A stretch of DNA of 18,246 bases from DATFJZ01 sp046482845 (GCA_046482845.1 JAWOEJ010000375.1:1-18246); one strand, 5' to 3'. Numbered from the stretch's first letter, positions 7,783 through 16,199 are shown. Made by a program: numbers and translations. The notes: generated by a model not told the origin, from the letters alone.

Positions 7783-7845
7783 AATTTATCAATAGATAAT
7801 TATTCTGTTCTTTTCTTTTGTACACTAAAGGAAAATTGATCAATT
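7783..7845. promoter_or_regulatory. Candidate operator palindromes upstream of marR
   Basis: TTATCAATAGATAA is an inverted repeat near 7783-7796, and AATTGATCAATT (7834-7845) is a perfect 12-base palindrome. TTGTCAATAG and ATATTGATAATC nearby are related half-site-like strings. Positions 15-80 bases upstream of the marR start fit autoregulation by a dimeric MarR protein. The region is very AT-rich, so such palindromes can arise by chance. Confidence 0.35.
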
Positions 7846-7932
7846 GTCAATAGAAAGATGATATTTTTTTTAATTATTAATATATTGATAATCAGCCTAA
7901 TTTTTTTTGAATGGCACAGCGGATTAATTTTC

Positions 7933-7962
7933 TTGACATTGGATCGTTTCTTCACCTAATGA
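7933..7962 (+). promoter_or_regulatory. Possible sigma-70 promoter for the hydratase-synthetase operon
   Basis: A consensus TTGACA (7933-7938) is followed after 18 bases by a weak -10 candidate TAATGA (7957-7962). It points toward the enoyl-CoA hydratase gene but is now separated from it by a complete MITE. The -10 match is poor, so this is tentative. Confidence 0.3.
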
Positions 7963-7973
7963 TATATATTAAA

Positions 7974-8216
7974 CTCGATCATCAAGTTTTTTGAATACCG
8001 CCGCCCCCAGCGGTTGACTGTCAGAACAGCGACCAACGGAGGACTCGTTCCCTGCCAGGCTAAAAATCGGCGACCTGCGGCCACTGGTCCTCAAACAGCT
8101 TGATTGTCGCAACGCCTGGCAGGAAAAAAGTCTGATCTCCTTTGGTTCTCAATGTTCCTGACAGGCAACCGCTGGGGGCTCTTAATAGGTCCTTCCATAA
8201 AAACTTGATAACCGAG
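7974..8216 (-). repeat. Complete MITE-like palindromic element, copy 3 (243 bp, reversed)
   Basis: This is the same element as 1267-1508 in opposite orientation. It starts CTCGATCATCAAGTTTTTTG and ends CTTGATAACCGAG. The 5-bp flanks are TTAAA and TTTAA; they agree except at the middle base, or share TTAA if the element is taken one base longer at each end. All stems are kept, including the GCGAC/GTCGC inner pair. It ends 55 bases before the chosen start of the hydratase gene. Confidence 0.9.
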
Positions 8217-8271
8217 TTTAATGATAAATTTTTTTGAAAAACAAAACACTGTTTATTTTGAGGTATATGTT

Positions 8272-9036
8272 ATGGATTTTGAAACCATTTTAGTAGACAT
8301 CAGAAAACAGGTAGGGGTGATTCGCCTAAACCGGCCCAGGGTGCTCAATGCCATGAACCGCCAGCTCTGGATGGAAATGATGGATGCCCTGGATGCTCTG
8401 GATCGAAATAACGAGGTCAAAGCGCTGATTATTACCGGCAGCGGCCGTGCATTTTCCAGCGGAGCGGATCTAAAGGATTCAAAGGACCGCAGCATTGAAG
8501 ATTACCGGCTTTATCTGGAGTCTTTACAGGAGGCATCACGGAAAATTGTACGCTTTGAAAAACCGATCATTGCCGCTGTCAACGGGTATGCCCTGGGGTC
8601 GGGGTATGAACTGGCCCTGGCCTGTGATATCCGCATTGCTGCAGACACCGCCATGATCGGATCCCCTGAAGCCAGGGTGACTTCTTCCGTCACCGGCGGG
8701 GCATTCAGGCTGCTCCAGGATCTGGTGGGACCGGGCAAGGCAAAGGAGCTGCTGTTTACGGCTGAAAATATTACCGGAGAAGAAGCCTGCCGCATTGGTC
8801 TGGTGAACAAATCCGTGCCGCTGGAACATCTCATGGATGAAGCCTTTGCCATGGCCGATAAAATAAGCGCCAATTCATCGTTTTCCCTGAAAATGATTAA
8901 AAAGGGGCTGGGGCTGGCTGCCGGAGAGACCAGCCTGGAAGCGTTAATGGACTATGAGATTGAAGCCTGTCTGGCCTGTGTGTCCACAAAGGAGCGGCAG
9001 GCATCTCTGGATGAATTTGCCGGACGTAAAAACTAA
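8272..9036 (+). CDS. Enoyl-CoA hydratase (crotonase family)
   Basis: This crotonase has 254 residues and both catalytic glutamates: Glu113 (G-Y-E-L-A-L-A-C-D) and Glu133 (S-P-E-A-R). Oxyanion-hole segments are A-F-S-S-G-A-D-L (60-67) and N-G-Y-A-L-G-S-G (104-111). It should hydrate a 2-enoyl-CoA, or a cinnamoyl-type CoA. An in-frame ATG at 8221 gives 17 more residues, but that codon abuts the MITE target site and has no ribosome site, whereas GAGGT at 8260-8264 fits ATG 8272. The acyl-CoA synthetase gene follows after 34 bases, so one transcript is likely. Substrate range cannot be read from the sequence. Confidence 0.9.
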   Translation: MDFETILVDIRKQVGVIRLNRPRVLNAMNRQLWMEMMDALDALDRNNEVKALIITGSGRAFSSGADLKDSKDRSIEDYRLYLESLQEASRKIVRFEKPIIAAVNGYALGSGYELALACDIRIAADTAMIGSPEARVTSSVTGGAFRLLQDLVGPGKAKELLFTAENITGEEACRIGLVNKSVPLEHLMDEAFAMADKISANSSFSLKMIKKGLGLAAGETSLEALMDYEIEACLACVSTKERQASLDEFAGRKN

Positions 9037-9070
9037 CCCTCCCGGATTTAAAAATTAAGGAAACAGAGTC

Positions 9071-11200
9071 ATGCTTGACCATGTATTGAACGCAAAATCC
9101 GTTGCCGTTATCGGTGCATCCCGTAATAAAACCAAGCGGGGCTATCAGGCCATCAAAACCCTGTTGGCAGATAAATTTGAAGGTGAGATCTATCCGGTGA
9201 ATCCCAGGGAAGACTCGATTCTGGGTCTGCGGTGTTATAAGGATATTTCAGATGTGCCGGACAAGGTGGATCTTGCACTGATTACCACCCCGGCCCACAC
9301 CATTCCTGGCATACTTGTGAAATGCGGTGCCAGGGGGGTGTCCGGGGCAGTTATTATTGCCGGTGGTTTCCGGGAGCTGGGAGAAAAAGGGCGGGCGCTG
9401 GAAAAGGAAATGGTGGCGGCAGCCCGGGCAAACAAAGTCCGGCTCATCGGTCCCAATACTTCGGGTATGATCAATTTAAAAAGCCACATGAATCTGGTGG
9501 GTATCCAGGATGTTCCCCAGGGGAACATTGCCCTGCTGTGCCAGAGCGGGAACATGGCCCTGACCCTGATCACCGAGGCCACCATCCGCAAACATGGGGG
9601 GTTTACCTATTATGTCGGGGTGGGCAATGAATCTGATATCAAATTTCATGAATACCTGGCGTTTTTCCGAAATGATCCTGACACCCGGGCTGTTCTCATG
9701 TATGTGGAAGGGATGAGCCAGGGCCGGGAATTTCTCCAGGAAGCCTATAAAACCAGTATTGAAAAACCCATTATCCTCCTTAAAAGCGGCAGGTCCGCCA
9801 AGGGCCGCAAATCTGCCGGGTCCCACACCGGGTCCCTGGCCGGCATGGGCCAGGTGGCCAAAGCCGCCTATGAAAGGGCCGGCATTATAGTCATAGAAAA
9901 TTCCGATGAATTGTTTCCTGTGGCAGAAACTTTGTCCAGCCAGCCGCCGGTAAAAAACAATGCCATTGCTGTACTCGCTGATGGCGGCGGCCATGCCACC
10001 ATTGCGGCAGACCTGATGTCAGATTACGAAATTCAACTGGCAGAATTGTCTGAAAAAACCAGGGAGAATTTGAAAAAACTCCTGCCTGAAGCGGCTTCTG
10101 TAATAAATCCAGTGGATGTGGCCGGCGGTACAGATGCAGATCCCAGTATATTTGCCGACTGTGCTGAAATTCTGCTCAAGGATCCGGCAGTGGGCGGTCT
10201 GCTCATGGTTGGACTGTTTGGGGGATACGGGATACGGTTTGAAAAAAGCCTGAGTATTGGTGAAGAACAGGCCGCCCACCGCCTGGGGAGCATGGGCAGG
10301 AAACGCAATAAACCCATTTTTGTGCATTCCCTTTACAGTGCCTATAATTCCCATGCCCTGGACCTGCTACGCCATTATGATATTCCCGTGCATGATTCCC
10401 TGGATATTGCCTGCAAGAGTATGGCGTGTCTGTGTATCTACGGCAATTACCTCAAGACCTATCACGTCAAGACCAATTTTGTGTTTCAATGGGGAAAAAA
10501 AGCCAGGTCAGGGGGAAACGAAATTATACACAAGGCCCTGGCCGAGGACCGTCATGTACTGCTGGAGCATGAAGCCAAGCAGCTTATCAAGCTGCACGGT
10601 GCCCCCACTTCTGTGGGCGGGCTGGCCAGGACAGAAGAGGATGCGGTTAAGATTGCCAAAAAAATTGACGGTGATGTGGCAATGAAGATCGTATCACCGG
10701 ATATCCTGCACAAAAGTGATGCCAGCGGAGTCATGCTCAATATTGGGGATGATTCCCAGGTAAGGGCAGCTTTTGCCAGCATCATGGAAAATGCCAGCAA
10801 CTATGACCCCGATGCAGATATAAAAGGTGTATTGGTCAGCCCCATGGCGGCAAAGGGGCTTGAAATTATCATTGGCACCAAAATAGACGAACAGTTCGGG
10901 CCGGTGATCATGTACGGTCTTGGCGGCATCATGGTGGAGATCATGAAGGATGTCACCTTCTGGGTATTGCCTGTATCTCCGGTGTCGTGCAGAAAAATGA
11001 TAGAAGATACCCGGTCCTCGGTTATTTTGAACGGCATACGCGGTCAGAAAGCCTATGACAAAAAATCTCTGCAAAAGCTTCTCGGCATCTGCTCGGAAAT
11101 TGTCGAGTCCTATCCGGACATTCAGGAGATGGACCTGAATCCTGTGCTCTTATATGAACAGGGCCTGGATGTGGTGGATGCCAGGATTATCTTAAAATAA
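9071..11200 (+). CDS. Acyl-CoA synthetase (ADP/NDP-forming), fused alpha-beta
   Basis: The 709-residue protein has the full layout of fused ADP-forming acyl-CoA synthetases: an N-terminal CoA-binding Rossmann domain (V-A-V-I-G-A-S-R at 11-18), a succinyl-CoA-synthetase-like ligase region with the phosphorylated histidine in G-S-H-T-G-S (His252), and a C-terminal ATP-grasp domain (about 490-709) with H-K-S-D and E-M-D-L-N-P-V. It converts an organic acid, CoA and ATP to acyl-CoA, ADP and phosphate, or the reverse to make ATP. AAGGAA lies upstream of the ATG. Pairing with an enoyl-CoA hydratase suggests activation and then hydration of an unsaturated or phenylpropenoic acid; the acid is unknown. 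Confidence 0.93.
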   Translation: MLDHVLNAKSVAVIGASRNKTKRGYQAIKTLLADKFEGEIYPVNPREDSILGLRCYKDISDVPDKVDLALITTPAHTIPGILVKCGARGVSGAVIIAGGFRELGEKGRALEKEMVAAARANKVRLIGPNTSGMINLKSHMNLVGIQDVPQGNIALLCQSGNMALTLITEATIRKHGGFTYYVGVGNESDIKFHEYLAFFRNDPDTRAVLMYVEGMSQGREFLQEAYKTSIEKPIILLKSGRSAKGRKSAGSHTGSLAGMGQVAKAAYERAGIIVIENSDELFPVAETLSSQPPVKNNAIAVLADGGGHATIAADLMSDYEIQLAELSEKTRENLKKLLPEAASVINPVDVAGGTDADPSIFADCAEILLKDPAVGGLLMVGLFGGYGIRFEKSLSIGEEQAAHRLGSMGRKRNKPIFVHSLYSAYNSHALDLLRHYDIPVHDSLDIACKSMACLCIYGNYLKTYHVKTNFVFQWGKKARSGGNEIIHKALAEDRHVLLEHEAKQLIKLHGAPTSVGGLARTEEDAVKIAKKIDGDVAMKIVSPDILHKSDASGVMLNIGDDSQVRAAFASIMENASNYDPDADIKGVLVSPMAAKGLEIIIGTKIDEQFGPVIMYGLGGIMVEIMKDVTFWVLPVSPVSCRKMIEDTRSSVILNGIRGQKAYDKKSLQKLLGICSEIVESYPDIQEMDLNPVLLYEQGLDVVDARIILK

Positions 11201-11258
11201 CAGCTTTTTTTCTGTTTTGTGTGGGGACCTTGAACTCGATTATAAGGAGAATATTTTG

Positions 11259-14200
11259 ATGAACATAATTTTCAGGCAGTTGCTTGTCATTGTTTTATCT
11301 TTGTTTTTGTCATGCACACTCATTGTTTCAGCAATTGCTGCTGACCTTGAATTAAAAGTGCAGGACGGCACAGTTCATGGAAACTGGGATGTATATGTTG
11401 CATATTACGATATTGAAACTCAAAGATATGAAAACGGCTGGGATATAAGCGATCAGATTGAAGTGACAGAGCTTGACAAGGACTCCCTGCTCACTGTAAA
11501 TGAGCTGCCCTGGGAGAATCGAAGCGAGTATATCTTCTATATTAAAGCAGCAGCCAGTGATTACAGAACCATTATCCTGAAGCAGAAGATACTGCCGGAT
11601 GATATGGGGCGTGTTGTTCTTGTGGCAGAAGATGATTCATATGTTCCTGTTGAAGCAGTTGTGGGGTTTGCTGATACAGAGACCTTTCAGATTCAGATGA
11701 TTTCACTTCACGAAAAAATCGGGGAGACTAATGCTTTCATTGGCAGTAGCGGTGGCTACGACAGCAGGCTTTATGTGAAAAAAGGGGAGTATATAGCAGA
11801 GGTAAGCGGTCAGGATTCCAGCAGTCTGTATAATTTATGGAAGGAAAATGTGCTGGTGGATTCTGCAGAAAATATAATGGAGTTTCATCAAGGCGAAACC
11901 GCTGAACTGACCCTGTATTTGAATAATACCACAGATATACACATGGATTCGTTTTCTTTTATTTCCGCCCCTTCTTCTCTGCCGGTCAATTCTTATAATG
12001 GTGCCTGGCAAAGCGGGGTACCGTCACATGTTACAGTGACTGCTGATCAATATGACTGGATATCTGTGAATTATAACTTTGCTGATAAAGGAAGTATAGG
12101 CTTTAAAAGACGATCCATTGATATTTTCAGTGACCAGGCAATATACATGGATACTGATTTGAGAATTGAGGCGCTGCTTGACAGGGAATCATACACGGCA
12201 GGCAGGGAATATTATGTTTACGATGAGATCAAAACCGTTGACGGACAGGGAAATCGCACAGAAATGTGGAATCATGGGGAGAGCATTGAACAGCCTCGCT
12301 ACAAAGTAGAATTTATCAAGGAAGCAGATACTTATACATCAACAACAGAGGATATGCATTCTGCAGAAATAACAATGCCCCCTGAAATCGGAATATATGA
12401 TGTGAAAATCAGTGTTCTATACGCCTTTGTTCCAGTCAAACCAGCAGAAACCACGATAAGCGTAGAGTCCGGGGAGACACCGGTACCCGGGGGCGATTAC
12501 ATCTCGATTTTAAGCGTCACACCCATGGAGAATATATATCCCTCAGTGCCGGTGATGTTCTCAGTGGCTGTGGAATACAGTTTACGCGCTGCAACTGAGG
12601 GTGAAATCAATATGGGGTTCAATACAGAAAAAGTGGACAGCTAAGCCATTGTGCAAACTAAAGCAGTGTCACAGGGAACAGGCACTCTTGTTTTTAATGT
12701 AGAGACAATACCAAAGGACTGGGGCAGTCAGGGGCAGTTTTCTGTATATGTAAATCTTTCTGAATATCCCCATCCACAATCCTGGACTCCCCTTGCATCT
12801 GATCAAAAAGAGATTGCCCTGGCAGCTGAAGGCAGTCCAATGTCAGTATCAGCTGCCTATCTTCAGTACAGAACATACAGCCCGGGTGCAGGGGAGAATC
12901 AATTTAAAGGATGGATAGAGTTCCTGGTCAACGATGACCCCCTGGCTCTGGATTCTGTTGATCTGATTTCTTTGGTAAACGATAAAGGTTATCCAATACC
13001 AGTCAGGGATACCCGGTTCTGGTACAACACATATTTTTCGGGCAGCTGGAATAAAAATACCGGACAGGTGGCGTACAGCGGTCCTTCTTCCTATGGCGGG
13101 TACAGTGTGTCCTTTGCGCCGGACACTTCGCTGGAAAGTGGTGCATACACCTACACAGCAGCCACGGATGATGGACAGAACCTTACCTACAGCCTGTATT
13201 ATCCCGGTAAAATGGCACTGCCCACAGTAGAAAAGGAATCCATACATTACAGGTGGAACAATGACGGCACCCTAAGCCTTGCCTGGAAGATTCCAGAGGG
13301 CGCCTTTGACGAATTCAGGCTTGTTTTTATGGATGGAAACACTTACCAGGATCTGCTTTACGTAAAACTGCCCAACACTGAACAATCCTTGACAATCCCT
13401 GCTGAAACCATTGATAAGATGAAGGCGCTGTATAACAGTGCAGAAATGGAATTGCAGGTTCAGACAAGAAATTATACGGCTGAGGGGAATAATTACAGCA
13501 GGGGAATCACCCCGGTCCGCATTTCCCTTTATCCGTCTGCAGACCCGCTGACGGCTGATTTGTCTGCCGGCACTACATCCGGGAAAGTCCCGGTTGATAT
13601 TGAATTTTCAGCCTCAGCCACAGGGGGAACACCGCCATATATGTTTAACTGGAATTTCGGGGACGGGTCTGGTGATACAGGAGACATGGAAAGTAACAGT
13701 ATTGCCCACACCTATGAAACAGGAGGTTCATACAGGGCCGGTGTAATTGTTACAGATGCAGATGGAAACAATGCCAAAGCCGCCATTGATATTTTTGCCA
13801 TTGCCCTGTCATCCATTGAGATTTTTCCTGAAGAAACACTGCTGACCCAGCCTGGTGCAGAAAAACAGCTTTTGATAAAAGGGATAATGAACAATGGGGA
13901 TGTGGTCACCCCAGAAGCGATCCTGTGGCGCTCATCAGATACAGATGTGGCAGTAATACAGAATAACCGCATAAAAGCGGTTGGGGAAGGTGAGGCTGTG
14001 ATAACAGCTGAAGCTGGGGATATCACGGCCACAACCCGGGTAAAGGTATCCTTTGAACCCCTAATTAAAGAAACAAAATTTTATCATATAACCTCTCCAT
14101 CTGCATACCCTGATTCAGAAATTCAGCCCTTTGCTGTCGGGAGCGTCCAGGAGAATGGCGTTAATTTTACCCTGTCATGTGATTTTCCAAACTACGTGGA

Positions 14201-14513
14201 TGAAAACAACACCCCGGTTCCATGCAATTACTATCTTGCTGCTTACATAGACGCATGGAATGTTTTCCTGTGTTTTGATGAACACGGAAATCTGTACGAT
14301 TATATAATTCCGTGTACTGCCAACTCCACAGATGCAGTATACAGGGAACTGCTCTCTTTTGATTACTGCAGCCCTGAAAGCCCGTTAAATGTTTCCATGT
14401 ATCTTCTTGTTGTTGAATCAAGGTTTGACATGTATCAGAATCTGATATTTGATCCTGCTGATGCCCCTTATGAATTGTGGAGTTTTGATTTTAATTTTAA
14501 AAAATGTGATTAA
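11259..14513 (+). pseudogene. Secreted PKD/Big2-domain surface protein, interrupted by TAA
   Basis: The ATG at 11259 follows AAGGAG and opens a signal peptide (hydrophobic core then S-A-I-A-A). The frame runs 461 codons, meets TAA at 12642-12644, and continues in the same frame for 622 codons. Text on both sides reads as one domain (F-N-T-E-K-V-D-S, stop, A-I-V-Q-T-K), so a nonsense change in a single gene is the simplest reading. Domains after the stop include a PKD fold (about 13552-13795; F-N-W-N-F-G-D-G) and a bacterial Ig-like Big2 domain (about 13808-14050; W-R-S-S-D-T-D-V-A). The N-terminal half is not recognised. The role is probably adhesion or cell-surface display. It begins 58 bases after the synthetase gene but looks functionally unrelated. 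Confidence 0.8.
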
Positions 14514-14745
14514 ATACTGGAGAGTTCAGCATTTCTGGCCGTATAAAGTGCAGGGAGTCCAGGCTACATTTCAAGGGCCGTTATTTGAAATCCCTTTTTC
14601 ATTTGAACTTTCAAACGACTCTGATTTATGTCCGGGTGAGTATATGTTTTATTTTGGGGTTTATGGAATAGATAAGAACAGTTCAGATCCGTCTGATACG
14701 TATTTAGCTTATGATACTGTGGCGGTAACCATCAACCCGCAATAG
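14514..14745 (+). pseudogene. Frameshifted 3' continuation of the PKD/Big2 protein
   Basis: Just after the TAA at 14511-14513, another frame stays open to TAG at 14743-14745. It encodes I-P-F-S-F-E-L-S-N-D-S-D-L-C-P-G-E-Y-M-F-Y-F-G-V-Y-G-I-D and ends D-T-V-A-V-T-I-N-P-Q, which looks like the end of a secreted beta-sandwich domain. It resembles in style the preceding domain (F-T-L-S-C-D-F-P-N-Y ... N-Y-Y-L-A-A-Y). It is either the true C-terminus, lost by a frameshift near 14500, or a leftover of a second, similar gene. Confidence 0.55.
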
Positions 14746-14846
14746 GATGCTAAGTCTCACATTATCTGATCTTATCTGTCCCCAAAAACACGCCGGTTGC
14801 TTCTGACATAGGAGCAACCAGCGGAGTTGATAATTGATCCTGCACA

Positions 14847-14870
14847 CCGAAAAAGTCAAGACTTTTTCGG
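14847..14870. other. Perfect 11-bp hairpin
   Basis: CCGAAAAAGTC and its exact complement are separated by two bases. The U-rich part would lie inside the stem, so it is not a textbook terminator, although it does follow the broken surface-protein gene. A second short hairpin, GGTTGCT with AGCAACC, lies about 30 bases upstream. Confidence 0.45.
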
Positions 14871-14960
14871 AATACAGTCCGAAAAAATAATTGCTTCCCA
14901 TGCTTCATTCAATAGCTGAGGTGCTCGGGTCTGGTGCGGCGCAGCGTTTACCGTCCCCTG

Positions 14961-15217
14961 CTGCACAGGGAATCCCAGTCCAGCACAGCTCTGGATTCGC
15001 CCACCGGACAGAATCTGGTGCATCACCAGGCCCGGGGATACACCATCCTGGTGTTTGCCCGGCCCAGAAAAAAAACAGCCAATGCACGGTGCCGTTTGTG
15101 TTTTTAGGACCGGCCAGGCATGTCAGCCATCAAAAAGAACGGCCCATCCAGATGGTGTGGCAACTGAGGCATCCCATTCCCGTGGAGATGTTTGAGGAGA
15201 AGATACGGGGCGGGTGA
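14961..15217 (+). pseudogene. Remnant of a DUF3427-type helicase C-terminus
   Basis: Two frames together give the tail of a DUF3427 domain, which usually ends large DEAD/DEAH-type helicases. The first frame reads S-Q-S-S-T-A-L-D-S-P-T-G-Q-N and then G-Y-T-I-L-V-F-A-R. The second frame, entered near 15100, reads F-L-G-P-A-R-H-V-S-H and P-I-Q-M-V-W-Q-L-R-H-P-I-P. A frameshift near an A/T run at 15067-15105 separates them; the first frame meets TAG at 15105. The rest of the helicase is absent: the sequence upstream shows no helicase motifs. This is a short, non-functional relic, recognised from memory of the family's conserved S-P-T-G-Q and G-P-A-R-x-V-S-H strings. Confidence 0.6.
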
Positions 15218-15240
15218 TGGGAATCCAGCACTGTTGCGTT

Positions 15241-15682
15241 TTATTTTTTGAATAGATCAGCGTGCGAACCGGTTTTTCGAGGTATAAATCACTATCGGTT
15301 GTTCGGTAGATTAACATCCAGTCAGGCTCAATATGGCAATCTCGATGGTTTTTCCAGTTTCCTGAAACTCGATGATCAAGTTTTTTAATGTTGACATTTA
15401 CCTGTGAGGGGTCAGGCCTGCGTTATTGTCATTATCTACGGCGTTTTTGGGATTATACTGGATAGGGAAGATAATGACAATAACGCAGGCCTGACCCCAT
15501 TTTCGAGAAATCAGATATAAAAACTTGATCATCGAGTGAAAGAGGATGGTCACGATAGACTGGTTCCAGCAATTTGCCAGAGGATAGTTTTTCGACAGCG
15601 GTTCTGAGTTTTGAAAGTCTTTGTTTTGTTTCTTGAGTCTTTTGTAATCCTTTTTAAATTGAGTTGTGTAATGGATATTCAA
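15241..15682 (-). pseudogene. YafQ/RelE-family toxin, split by a MITE and frameshifted
   Basis: Reading on the minus strand from a TTG overlapping the antitoxin stop gives M-N-I-H-Y-T-T-Q-F-K-K-D-Y-K-R-L-K-K. A one-base deletion near 15615 then shifts the frame; the restored frame reads K-L-R-T-A-V-E-K-L and V-Y-R-D-H-P-L-S. There the 169-bp element (15368-15536) interrupts. After it come G-N-W-K-N-H-R-D-C-H-I-E-P-D-W, then a second one-base loss in a homopolymer near 15275 and finally T-G-S-H-A-D-L-F-K-K with TAA at 15243-15241. The His, Asp and Trp positions that match the YafQ mRNA-interferase active site are all still visible, so the ancestor was probably an active ribosome-dependent endoribonuclease of about 90 residues. 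The two indels sit in short homopolymers and could be sequencing errors; the insertion cannot. Confidence 0.85.
15368..15536 (+). repeat. 169-bp MITE with REP-like palindrome, inserted in toxin gene
   Basis: Perfect 18-bp terminal inverted repeats CTCGATGATCAAGTTTTT bound the element, and TGAAA lies on both sides (15363-15367 and 15537-15541) as a 5-bp target duplication. The interior shares nothing obvious with the 243-bp elements. Instead it has a perfect 30-bp inverted repeat (15408-15437 and 15469-15498) around a 31-base loop, beginning GGGGTCAGGCCTGCG. That arm resembles palindromes found beside REP-associated tyrosine transposases in Deltaproteobacteria, from memory and not verified. 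No transposase is present. Confidence 0.92.
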
Positions 15683-15939
15683 TTATCAAGCTCAAGAAAT
15701 AAATCATTAACGGAATCCGCTTTATGAAGGTTTTTACCTTGTTCGGAATCCATTAATACTTTGTCGGTAAGCTCATTGGGGAGTTTGATTTCAAATGGAA
15801 TTCCATTATGTAAGGTTATCTGAGACAGGTACATTGAAATCGCCTCTGACATCGAAATATTCAATTTCCTTAATATGATTTGAGCGTTTTGTTTGACCGC
15901 TGGATCAACACGGGTTTGTATGGTTGCTGTTCTTGCCAT
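15679..15939 (-). CDS. DinJ/RelB-family antitoxin
   Basis: The 86-residue protein begins M-A-R-T-A-T-I-Q-T-R-V-D, a ribbon-helix-helix N-terminus, and ends with the toxin-wrapping segment (L-T-D-K-V-L-M-D-S-E-Q-G-K-N-L-H-K-A), which resembles DinJ. The start is set by AAGGAG seven bases upstream; an upstream in-frame ATG at 15981 would add 14 unlikely residues. Its TGA overlaps the TTG of the toxin gene, the usual translational coupling of these pairs. In other systems DinJ represses its own operon and neutralises YafQ. Here the partner toxin is broken, so this is an orphan antitoxin. Confidence 0.88.
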   Translation of the reverse strand: MARTATIQTRVDPAVKQNAQIILRKLNISMSEAISMYLSQITLHNGIPFEIKLPNELTDKVLMDSEQGKNLHKADSVNDLFLELDN

Positions 15940-16051
15940 ATTGCACTCCTTATATTGTATTGACAAATGCACTGCAAACAATAAACGCCAAAATATGAAT
16001 AATTCAAATCAATTTTTCAAGGCAATCAATAATAAAAGGTCGAATTATCCT

Positions 16052-16199
16052 CGCCAGGCTAAAAATCAAGGAAATGCGGCCACTGGTTTTCAAACAGCTT
16101 GATTTTTTTAACGCCTGGCAGGGAAAAAGTCCTCTGTTGGTCGCTGTCCTGACAGGCACCCGCTGGGGGCGGCGGTATTCAAAAAATTTTATGATCGAG
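16052..16199 (+). repeat. Rearranged MITE copy with inverted centre
   Basis: The right third (from GGGAAAAAGTCC to the end ATGATCGAG) matches the forward element. The central 55 bases between the GCCAGGC and GCCTGGC arms run in the opposite direction to those of every other copy. The left arm and left terminal repeat are missing; the sequence enters at TCGCCAGGC. The centre carries AAAAATCAAG and CTTGATTTTT, giving a 10-bp inner stem. The inversion probably arose by recombination or strand switching between the palindrome arms. Confidence 0.75.

Noticed and set aside
7969..8221. A TTAA-specific (piggyBac-like) transposition mechanism
   Set aside because: TTAA fits only one copy; the copy at 15368 is flanked by TGAAA, so a 5-bp duplication explains the set better.
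8511..8873. Minus-strand ORFs opposite the hydratase and the synthetase
   Set aside because: They are frame shadows of well-supported plus-strand genes and lack ribosome sites and recognisable motifs.
11230..11245. AACTCGATTATAAGG near the surface-protein start as another MITE end
   Set aside because: Only the first eight or so bases match and no partner end or internal stem follows; it is probably chance.
12642..12644. Programmed readthrough or recoding at the in-frame TAA
   Set aside because: TAA is not used for selenocysteine or pyrrolysine, no downstream recoding structure was seen, and a second break at the 3' end points to gene decay.
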